A DNA stretch of 64,000 nt from assembly GCF_035989305.1 (NCBI RefSeq), contig NZ_CP108514.1:124001-188000 (forward strand), written 5' to 3'. Under the pieces are notes generated by a model, which saw nothing but the letters and a program-made list of their open reading frames with translations, was not told the DNA's origin and searched no databases. The translations under genes were made by a program, and so were the position numbers. This DNA is from Streptomyces sp. NBC_01233 (GTDB lineage Bacteria; Actinomycetota; Actinomycetes; Streptomycetales; Streptomycetaceae). Shown here one piece after another: positions 16,597-23,057 of the stretch (within the stretch, counting starts at the first letter, position 1; each line of letters starts with the position of its first letter).

Positions 16597-17542
16597 GCCT
16601 GCGGCGCTGACCGGGCGCACCCCGGCCACGGCCCGAACCAGCGGCCCGCCACCGGCGGCGGCCGCGCAGTGGGCGGGGACCTGGGCGGCCCCGACCTTGG
16701 CGGCCCGCCCCGCCCAGGCGTCGCCGGCCGGCGGCCCCGCACCCTTCTTTGCGACCCGGCGGCCCGGCGCTACCCCGGGGCTGGCCCTGTTCCTCAATGC
16801 GGGCGACCCGCCGCTGCCCCTCCTGCGGGACCTGGTCCTGATGCTCGACGAGGAGGGCGTGGACTGCCTGGAGTTGGCGGTCCCGTTCCCCGACTCGGTC
16901 ACCGACGGCCCCGTCGTGCGGCGCTCGGCGCGCCGGGCGCTGGAGGGCGGCGGCGCCGGCCTGGACGACGTACTCGCCTTCATCGCGGGTGTTCGGCCGC
17001 ACCTGGCGCACCTGCGGATCGCCCTGCTCGCCGACTGGAGCCACTCGCTCAAGGGCCGGGACCTCGCGGCCGCCACCCGCGAGATCGCCTCGGCGGGCGC
17101 GGACGGGCTCCTCGTCCACGCGCTGCCCCCGCGGCTGCGCGAGGCGCACCTGGAATCGGCGCGGGCGGCCGGGCTGCCGGTCGTCACCACCTGTTACGCC
17201 AGCAGCCCGGCGGACACCCGGGCGCAGGCCGCCGCCCAGGCCCGCGCCTACCTCTATCTCGTCGCCCACTACGGGCGCAGCGGGACCGCACCGGCCGCCG
17301 GCCATGCCGCGCTGGCGCAGACCGTCGCGGGCCTGCGGGCGCACACGACGTCCCCGATAGCCGTCGGCTTCGGGGTCAGCACACGGCAGGACGTGGAGGC
17401 CGTCGGGGCCGCCGGCGCGGACGCCGCGATCATCGGCTCCGCCGCGGTGGCCGCCGTGGAGCGGGCGCAGGAGGGCGGCCGGGATGTGACCGGCGCCTTC
17501 CGCGAGTTCGTCCGCTCGGTCCTGCCCGCAGCACCGCACTGA
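16589..17542 (+). CDS. trpA: Tryptophan synthase alpha-chain-like, indoleglycerol phosphate lyase
   Basis: A 317-residue TrpA homologue on a TIM barrel. It should cleave indole-3-glycerol phosphate to indole and glyceraldehyde 3-phosphate. Both catalytic acids appear conserved: Glu in DCLELAVPFPD and Asp in SVTDGPVV. The late barrel motifs IAVGFGVSTRQDVEAV and AAIIGSAAV bind phosphate. About 55 residues ahead of the barrel are Ala/Pro-rich and unlike housekeeping TrpA. I chose GTG 16589 because it overlaps the TrpD stop; an earlier GTG/ATG is less likely. There is no trpB nearby, so free indole could be the product, as in plant BX1-type lyases, or a housekeeping TrpB could take it. Confidence 0.85.
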   Translation: MPRPAALTGRTPATARTSGPPPAAAAQWAGTWAAPTLAARPAQASPAGGPAPFFATRRPGATPGLALFLNAGDPPLPLLRDLVLMLDEEGVDCLELAVPFPDSVTDGPVVRRSARRALEGGGAGLDDVLAFIAGVRPHLAHLRIALLADWSHSLKGRDLAAATREIASAGADGLLVHALPPRLREAHLESARAAGLPVVTTCYASSPADTRAQAAAQARAYLYLVAHYGRSGTAPAAGHAALAQTVAGLRAHTTSPIAVGFGVSTRQDVEAVGAAGADAAIIGSAAVAAVERAQEGGRDVTGAFREFVRSVLPAAPH

Positions 17543-17617
17543 CCTTCCCTGCCAGCGGAAGTGGGCTCCACCCCTCAGCAGCACCATCCGTGCACCACCT
17601 CACACCGGGAGACTGCC

Positions 17618-17992
17618 ATGATCGTTCGTGACATCGAGTCCGTGAAGACCGTCGAGTGGGGCAACGGCCTCAGCCGCCGCTTCCTCCTGGCCGAGGACGG
17701 CCTGGGCTACTCGCTCACCGACACCACCGTCCTGGCCGGCACCAAGTCCCGCCTGGAGTACGTCAACCACCTGGAAGCCTGCTACTGCATCGAGGGCTCC
17801 GGCGAGGTCATCGAGCTCGACGGCACCTCGCACGAGATAGTCCCGGGCCGGATGTACGCCCTCGACCAGCACGACGCCCACTTCCTCGTCGCCAGCCCGC
17901 ACGAGGACCTGCGCCTGGTCTGCGTGTTCTCGCCGGCGCTGCGCGGCGACGAGGTCCACAGCCTCGACGCCCACAGCTCCTCCGCCTACTGA
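17618..17992 (+). CDS. Ectoine-synthase-like cupin cyclase
   Basis: A 124-residue cupin that aligns along its length with EctC. EctC closes N-gamma-acetyl-diaminobutyrate to a tetrahydropyrimidine by loss of water. The likely iron ligands are kept: Glu in NHLEACYCIEG, Tyr and His in MYALDQHDAHFL. LRLVCVFSPALRGDEVH keeps the Cys, Phe, Glu and His of the substrate pocket. A pocket Trp ahead of the SRR motif is replaced (NGLSRR here). No ectA or ectB is present. It lies 75 bp after TrpA in the core operon, so it probably cyclises a pathway intermediate to an amidine or cyclic imine rather than making ectoine (inference). Confidence 0.87.
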   Translation: MIVRDIESVKTVEWGNGLSRRFLLAEDGLGYSLTDTTVLAGTKSRLEYVNHLEACYCIEGSGEVIELDGTSHEIVPGRMYALDQHDAHFLVASPHEDLRLVCVFSPALRGDEVHSLDAHSSSAY

Positions 17993-18054
17993 GGCGCGCC
18001 TCGCGCGCGCACCGCTCGTCCGAACCGTCAGCCGAATCAACAAAGGGGTCCCTC

Positions 18055-19206
18055 GTGATCCGTTGGAACGCCGACCAGGCAGATCTGCGCGAAGGCCTGG
18101 AGTCGTGGGGAGACGCACTCAGCGCAGACCACATCGAACTCGACGAGCAGTCCGCCTTCTCGCAGGACAAGTGGAAGCTCGTGCAGAAGACCGGGATCCT
18201 GTCGCTGCCCTTCGACGAGGACTACGGAGGCCTCGGGCAGTCGCTCCTGACCACCATGTACGTGTTGGAGGGCCTCGGCGAGTACAACCGTGACTCGGGC
18301 CTGAGCTTCTCGGTCACCACGTCCCTGTGCTCCACCGGAATCCCGCTCCAGCAGTTCGGCACCGTGGAGCAGAAGGAGCGCTGGCTGCCGCGGATCTGCT
18401 CGGGCGAGGCGATCGGCGCCCACGCGATCACCGAGGCCGAGGGCGGCTCGGACGCCATGGCGATGACCACCCGGGCCGTGCGTGACGGGGACGACTTCGT
18501 CATCAACGGCAGCAAGGCCTTCGTCAGCAACGGACCGGTCGCGGACGTGATCGTGGTCTACGCCCGGACCCACCCGGACGGGGGCCCGCTGGGGACGACG
18601 GCGTTCCTGGTGGACCGCGACAGCCCCGGGCTGAGCGCCGGCAGGCCCGTCAAGAAGATGGGGCTGCGGACCTCTCCGCTGAGCGAACTGTTCTTCGACG
18701 ATGTACGGGTGCCCAGGAGCGCGGTGCTCGGCAGGGTCGGAGGCGGGTTCCTGGTTCTGGACCACGTGATGAAACGGGAGATCCTCTTCTCCTTCATCGT
18801 CAACGTGGGCGAGATGCAGCACCGGCTGGAGCGGTGTGTCGACTACGCGAAGACGCGCAAGTCCTTCGGAAAGGCGATCGGTTCGTACCAGACGATCGCC
18901 AACAAGATCGTCGACACGAAGATCCAGCTGGAGACCGCCCGCAAGTGGCTCTACGACACCGGGGAGAAGCTGGAGGCGGGCGAGAACGTCACCGTGGACC
19001 TGGCCATCGCCAAGCTCGTCACGAGCGAGAGCAACCTGGCCACCAGCATCACCGCCGTGCAGATCTTCGGCGGCCACGGCTACATGTCGGAGTTCGGCCT
19101 GGAGCAGGACGTGCGCAACGCGCTGGGCGGCACGATCTACTCGGGGACGAACGAGATCCAGTACAACCGCATCGCCTCGATGCTGGGGCTGGGGCTGGGC
19201 AAGTGA
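18055..19206 (+). CDS. Acyl-CoA-dehydrogenase-type oxidase, prolyl-PCP-oxidase-like
   Basis: A 383-residue FAD enzyme of the acyl-CoA dehydrogenase fold. The N-terminal helical domain carries LPFDEDYGGLGQ; the FAD-binding strand is AHAITEAEGGSD; the C-terminal signature is IFGGHGYMSEFGLEQ. The stretch RDSGLSFSVTTSLC to NGPVADVIVVYART resembles PigA-like enzymes, which oxidise PCP-bound proline to pyrrole. The Glu base position of the family lies in GGTIYSGTNEIQ (family knowledge). In this operon it most likely desaturates the aminoacyl group on the PCP. The GTG start (18055) follows the cyclase by 62 bp; its stop overlaps TrpF. Whether the substrate is proline is open, since the A-domain pocket differs. 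Confidence 0.85.
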   Translation: MIRWNADQADLREGLESWGDALSADHIELDEQSAFSQDKWKLVQKTGILSLPFDEDYGGLGQSLLTTMYVLEGLGEYNRDSGLSFSVTTSLCSTGIPLQQFGTVEQKERWLPRICSGEAIGAHAITEAEGGSDAMAMTTRAVRDGDDFVINGSKAFVSNGPVADVIVVYARTHPDGGPLGTTAFLVDRDSPGLSAGRPVKKMGLRTSPLSELFFDDVRVPRSAVLGRVGGGFLVLDHVMKREILFSFIVNVGEMQHRLERCVDYAKTRKSFGKAIGSYQTIANKIVDTKIQLETARKWLYDTGEKLEAGENVTVDLAIAKLVTSESNLATSITAVQIFGGHGYMSEFGLEQDVRNALGGTIYSGTNEIQYNRIASMLGLGLGK

Positions 19207-20057
19207 GCACCGTGCGCCCGCTGTCCCAGACGCTGCTGAAGGTCTGCGGGGCCACGCAACCCCGCGACATCGAGGCGGCGGCGGCCGCCGGGGCGGACTG
19301 CGTCGGGCTCTGGCACGGCGTACCCGGCGGCCCGTCGGAACTCGCTCTGGACGGGCTCGCCGCCCTTGTGGCGGCGGCCCGGCCGGCCGGGCTCCTGCCG
19401 GTCCTGGTGACGTTCTTGGCCGACCCCGGCGAACTGGACCGGATCGTGCGGGGCACCGGTGTCGCCTGGGTCCAGCTCCACGCCTACCAGCCGCCGGCCG
19501 TCGTACGGGCGCTGCGCGAGGCGCTGCCGGCGGAGGTCGGCCTCGTCAAGGTGCTGCACGTCGACGAGGGGGGCGGCTGTGTGGAGCGCCCGCTGATCGG
19601 TGCGTACGAGCGGGCGGGCACCGATCTCTTCCTCCTCGACACCGCCACCGGGGACGGCCGGATCGGCAGTACCGGCGCCTGCCTGGATCCGGTCCGTCTC
19701 ACGGCGCTGCTGCCCCGGCTCACCCGTCCCTTCCTCCTGGCCGGCGGTCTGACCCCGGCCAACCGCCCCGCCTACGAGGCGGTCGTCGGCCACAGCGGAT
19801 TCCGCGGCATCGACGTGGACACGGCGGCGCGCGACCGGGCGACGGGCCGCTTCGGCGTCCCGGAGATCGCCGCCCTGGCCCGTGCCTGGCGCACCGGCAC
19901 CCCCCGCACCGCCGGCACCTCCCGCACTACCGGCACCTCCCGCACTACCGGCATCTCTCGCACCACCGGCACCTCTCGCGCCGCCGGCACCGACCTCCCC
20001 GCCGGCACCGCCGGCGCTGCCGTCCCCGACCTTCCCCGACTGGAGCTCTCGCGATGA
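19203..20057 (+). CDS. trpF: Phosphoribosylanthranilate isomerase (TrpF-like) with repetitive tail
   Basis: A 284-residue protein. The first 225 residues form a TrpF-like TIM barrel that should isomerise phosphoribosyl-anthranilate to CdRP. The catalytic Cys is in KVCGAT and the catalytic Asp in LFLLDTATGDG; the phosphate-binding end is FLLAGGLTPAN and GFRGIDVDTAA. The last ~55 residues are a low-complexity tail of six-residue repeats (RTTGTS type) encoded by 18-bp repeats, not present in normal TrpF. The GTG start overlaps the oxidase stop, and the stop overlaps TrpC. Streptomycetes usually lack trpF and use the PriA enzyme instead, so a separate TrpF here points to dedicated supply. Confidence 0.85.
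   Translation: MSTVRPLSQTLLKVCGATQPRDIEAAAAAGADCVGLWHGVPGGPSELALDGLAALVAAARPAGLLPVLVTFLADPGELDRIVRGTGVAWVQLHAYQPPAVVRALREALPAEVGLVKVLHVDEGGGCVERPLIGAYERAGTDLFLLDTATGDGRIGSTGACLDPVRLTALLPRLTRPFLLAGGLTPANRPAYEAVVGHSGFRGIDVDTAARDRATGRFGVPEIAALARAWRTGTPRTAGTSRTTGTSRTTGISRTTGTSRAAGTDLPAGTAGAAVPDLPRLELSR
19890..20010 (+). repeat. 18-bp tandem repeats in the 3' end of trpF
   Basis: About five to six imperfect copies of an 18-bp unit (CGCACTACCGGCACCTCC type) encode R-T-T-G-T-S repeats at the C-terminus of the TrpF-like protein. The repeat stays in frame. Confidence 0.8.
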
Positions 20058-20776
20058 CGAAGCAGAACCGGAACGGCTTCCCTTTTCTCGAGGCCCTCCT
20101 GGCCTGTGCGACCCCCGTGGTGATGGAGGTGAAACGGCGCGACGCCCACGGCTACGACATGCTCGGCGGCCGGACCCCCGCCGCGCTCGTGGAGGCGTAC
20201 GAAACGGCGGGCGCCCCGTGCATCTCGGTGGTGACGGGCCGCTGGTTCGGCGGCTCGCCCGCGCTGCTGCGGGACGTGGCCGCCCTGAGCGGCCTTCCGC
20301 TCCTGCAGAAGGACTTCATCACCAGGAAGGACCAGGTCCGCACGGCGAAGGAGCTCGGGGCCTCGGCGGTGCTGCTGACGGCGGCGCTGCTCCCGGCGTC
20401 GAGCATGCGGACCCTGGTGACGGAGTGCCTGCTGGCCGGGCTCACCCCGTTCGTGGAGATCACGACGGAGGCCGAACTCGAAACGGTCCACCACCCCGAG
20501 GAGTGTGTGATCGCGGTCAACAACAAGGACATCAGGACCCGCGAGCGGGGCGCCGGCGACCTGGGCCGCTCCCTGGACCTGCTCCCGGCCCTGCGCGCGG
20601 CCGGCGCGGCCTGCCCGGTGAGCGCGAGCGGCATCGACGGCCCGGCGAGCGCCGCCCGCCTCCTCGACGCCGGCTTCGGCGGACTGCTGGTGGGCACCTC
20701 GCTGCTGCGCACGGGATCCCCCGTCGAGTGGGTGGACGCGATGGCGGGCGCCCGGAAGGGGCTGGCGCTGCGATGA
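20054..20776 (+). CDS. trpC: Indole-3-glycerol phosphate synthase (TrpC-like), divergent
   Basis: A 240-residue TIM barrel that should close CdRP to indole-3-glycerol phosphate. Conserved catalytic parts are VVMEVKRRDAHG (Glu and Lys), the general acid Lys in LLQKDFITRKDQ, FVEITTEAEL and AVNNKDI. Two changes stand out. The usual Ser-Pro-Ser after EVKR is replaced by RDAHG. The late SESGI motif reads SASGI, so the conserved Glu (Glu210 in the archaeal enzyme) is Ala. The enzyme may be tuned to a modified substrate or be slow. It overlaps TrpF and the following hydrolase by 4 bp each. Family call is confident, full activity less so. Confidence 0.85.
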   Translation: MTKQNRNGFPFLEALLACATPVVMEVKRRDAHGYDMLGGRTPAALVEAYETAGAPCISVVTGRWFGGSPALLRDVAALSGLPLLQKDFITRKDQVRTAKELGASAVLLTAALLPASSMRTLVTECLLAGLTPFVEITTEAELETVHHPEECVIAVNNKDIRTRERGAGDLGRSLDLLPALRAAGAACPVSASGIDGPASAARLLDAGFGGLLVGTSLLRTGSPVEWVDAMAGARKGLALR

Positions 20777-21606
20777 ACTCCCTTGCGGGCGGCGCACGCC
20801 CCCACACGCTGAACGCCGCGGGCATCCCCCTGTCGGGGCTCTGGGCACTGCCCGCGGGCGGGGAGGTCCGCTCCACGATCCTGGCCGTCCACGGCCGGGG
20901 CATGCGGGCGGCGTACTGGAACTCCTTCGTCCCCCTCGCCACCAGCCTGGGCCACGCGGTCCTGGCCCTGGACCGGCCGGGCTACGGCGACTCGGCAGAC
21001 CTGCTCCCCGAGGGCCAGAGCCTGGCCGGCCAGGCGGAAACCCTGACCGCGGCCCTCAAGGAACACGCGGCCGCGCACACCATCGGCGCCGGCGTCTTCC
21101 TGCTGGGCCACTCCGACGGCGGCAAGGTGGCCCTCCACACGGCGGCCACCGACGGCGCCGTCCCCCTCCTGGGCCTGGACGCCTCGGGCGTCGGCTACCG
21201 CTACGACCCGCGGGCCCTGCACTTCCCCTCCACCCTCGGCGGCGGCGCCTCCACACTCAACTGGGGCCCCCTGAACCTCTACCCGCGCGGCACCTTCCAG
21301 GCCAGCCGTGCGCTGCTGGCCCCCACCCCGCCGCGCGAGTCCGCGGAAACCCTCCGGTGGCCGGGCCAGTACGAGGAGCTGGCCCCCCGCGTCCGCGTCC
21401 CGGTCCGCCTCACCTTCGCGGAGCACGAGGCGTGGTGGCGCCTGGACGGCTCCACCCTCGCCTCGATGGCATCCCTGCTGACCGCGGCCCCCCGGGTGAG
21501 CCTGGAACACCTGGCCGCGGCGGGCCACAACATCAGCCTCGGCCACGCGGCCACCGCCTACCACCTGCGTGTGCTGGCCTTCCTGGAGGACTGCCTGCGC
21601 TCCTAG
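20773..21606 (+). CDS. Alpha/beta-hydrolase
   Basis: A 277-residue alpha/beta-hydrolase, the last gene of the core operon. The oxyanion region is ILAVHGRGMRAAYWN, the nucleophile elbow LLGHSDGGK, and the catalytic His region LAAAGHNISLGH; the acid is probably in the TFAEHEAWW segment. It could release an acyl or aminoacyl group from a carrier, or cleave an ester. ATGA overlap with TrpC shows it is translated with the indole genes. A 17-bp hairpin 47 bp beyond the stop ends the transcript. The sequence does not identify the substrate. Confidence 0.82.
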   Translation: MNSLAGGARPHTLNAAGIPLSGLWALPAGGEVRSTILAVHGRGMRAAYWNSFVPLATSLGHAVLALDRPGYGDSADLLPEGQSLAGQAETLTAALKEHAAAHTIGAGVFLLGHSDGGKVALHTAATDGAVPLLGLDASGVGYRYDPRALHFPSTLGGGASTLNWGPLNLYPRGTFQASRALLAPTPPRESAETLRWPGQYEELAPRVRVPVRLTFAEHEAWWRLDGSTLASMASLLTAAPRVSLEHLAAAGHNISLGHAATAYHLRVLAFLEDCLRS

Positions 21607-21653
21607 CCCCCACGGCTCACGGCTCGCGCGGCTCGCGCGGTTGGCCGCGTACG

Positions 21654-21695
21654 CCGGCCGGCCGCGCCCCACGGAAAAGGGGCGCGGCCGGCCGG
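21654..21695. terminator. Bidirectional hairpin terminator
   Basis: A perfect 17-bp stem (21654-21670 with 21679-21695, 8-nt loop ACGGAAAA) between the convergent hydrolase and DUF6875-like genes. Confidence 0.8.
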
Positions 21696-21715
21696 TCATC
21701 GGGAGGGCTGGGCGG

Positions 21716-22351
21716 TCAGGCGGCCACCACCCGGCTCACCAGCTGGTCGCGGATCCGGGCCGGGAGCGCCGGCGCGAACCGCTGCAGGTAGTGGTCCATG
21801 TGGGAGTCGTCGCTCATCAGGAAGGGGAGGTCGAAGACCAGGAGCTTGCGGACCGCCAGCAGCGGCAGGGGGGCGCGCAGCGGGCGGAAGTCCTCGTTGT
21901 AGAGGCCCGGTTCCTCGCAGACCGGGTGGAACTGCCCGATCATCAGCCCCTCGGCGACGAACTCGTCCTTCGCCTTGCGCTGGAGTTCGTCCAGCTCCAC
22001 CGAGTCCGTCGGGTCGAAGCCGGGCAGGACCAGCAAGATGGTGAGGAGTTCGCGGTCCTGCGGCGACAGCGGCTGCGAGAGGGCCGCGTGGCGGGTGCGC
22101 AGCGAGTCGACGGCCATGGCCAGGTCCTCGCATCCGGCGGACGGCAGGGCCAGGTGGAAGAGTTCCTTGCGCAGTGAGGGCTGGGTGTACGGGCACACCG
22201 GTCCGGTGCGGCCCAGTTCGGGGTGGCTGGAGACGAGGAAGTCGCGGCTCCACATGAGTACTTGGAGCAGCGGTCCGATGGCTTCGGGGGGCGCCTCGCC
22301 GCGGGCGACCTGGCCGGTGGTCCAGGACTGGATCAGGTCGTCTCCCCTCAT
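21716..22351 (-). CDS. DUF6875-like protein of unknown function
   Basis: A 211-residue soluble protein without membrane segments. The conserved-looking core is RTGPVCPYTQPSLRK near residue 45, then QFHPVCEEPGLYNEDFRP and LLAVRKLLVFDLPFLMSD. The Cys, His-Pro-x-Cys and Asn-x-x-Phe-Arg-Pro elements resemble the uncharacterised DUF6875 group, from memory. ATG 22351 overlaps the stop of the acetyltransferase gene and has GTGGAGG upstream; an earlier GTG (22366) is possible. It is the last gene of the decarboxylase-acetyltransferase operon. I cannot give a function. Confidence 0.6.
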   Translation of the reverse strand: MRGDDLIQSWTTGQVARGEAPPEAIGPLLQVLMWSRDFLVSSHPELGRTGPVCPYTQPSLRKELFHLALPSAGCEDLAMAVDSLRTRHAALSQPLSPQDRELLTILLVLPGFDPTDSVELDELQRKAKDEFVAEGLMIGQFHPVCEEPGLYNEDFRPLRAPLPLLAVRKLLVFDLPFLMSDDSHMDHYLQRFAPALPARIRDQLVSRVVAA

Positions 22352-22950
22352 CGGGGGTTCCTCCACATCGGTCGCAGTACGGGTCCGCCGTCGGGCAGGG
22401 TGATGTCCGTGCCCAGGCGGTCGAAGCCGGCGCGCCGGGTGACGGCTTCGCCGCCGGGTGAGCTGGCCTCGGTGTAGGCGCCGACGCCGTCGGCGTCGGC
22501 GCGGGCGGTGATCTGGGCGAGGAGGGTGGACATCAGGCCGCCCTGCTGGCGGCCGGGGCGGACGGCGCCGAAGGAGGCGTAGTAGTGCGGGGTGTGCGGG
22601 TGGCGTTCGGCCTGGAGGCGGGCGATGGTGCGCAGCGCGTGGGTGTGGCGGCCCAGCGCGTGGGCGAAGGCGGCGTCCAGGGCGGTCTCGTCCACCTCGG
22701 CGCCGGGCGGCAGGAACAAGAGCACCGCGTCGCCGTCGTCGGTGGTGAGCACCCCGTCGTGGGCGGCGGAGAGTTCGACGAAGACGTGGAAGAACCCGGG
22801 GAGCAGTTCGGTGCGCAGCCGCTGGTCGGGGATCATCCAGCGGGTCAGTGCGTCGTCGTGGAAGGCGGCGGACAGCAGGGCGGACAGGTGGGCGTGGGAC
22901 GGCGGGTGGGGTCGGGGTAAGGCGGTCGGGCTGGGCGCGTTCGGGGACAA
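22348..22950 (-). CDS. GNAT-family N-acetyltransferase with a TTA codon
   Basis: A 200-residue GNAT protein. The acetyl-CoA loop region is VRPGRQQGGLMSTLLAQ, followed by AYTEASSPGGEAVTRRAGF, the usual C-terminal part. The start is TTG 22950, set 8 bp after a strong GGAGG. Codon 11 (22920-22918) is TTA, the rare leucine codon read by the bldA tRNA, and the only one I noticed in the cluster. Translation would then depend on bldA. It sits between the decarboxylase and the DUF6875-like gene. It may acetylate the amine made by the decarboxylase; together with the EctC-like cyclase this recalls the EctA-EctC pair (inference). Confidence 0.83.
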   Translation of the reverse strand: MSPNAPSPTALPRPHPPSHAHLSALLSAAFHDDALTRWMIPDQRLRTELLPGFFHVFVELSAAHDGVLTTDDGDAVLLFLPPGAEVDETALDAAFAHALGRHTHALRTIARLQAERHPHTPHYYASFGAVRPGRQQGGLMSTLLAQITARADADGVGAYTEASSPGGEAVTRRAGFDRLGTDITLPDGGPVLRPMWRNPR

Positions 22951-23057
22951 GGCGAGGACCTCCGGTCGGAAGGACGAGAAGAGAGGTGGGAGGGGGTGTA
23001 GGGGCCGGGAGGTGGGGGGTGCGGGGGAAGGCGGGGCGGGGGTGGGGTTGCCGTCGG

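Noticed and set aside
17618..17992. Ectoine biosynthesis locus
   Set aside because: ectA, ectB and ectD are absent and the gene is embedded in an unrelated operon.
10289..19206. Prodiginine or tambjamine cluster
   Set aside because: The oxoamine synthase, PCP and PigA-like oxidase fit, but there is no PigC/RedH-type ligase, no PigJ-type PKS and no PigE/PigD set; trp and EctC-like genes do not belong there.
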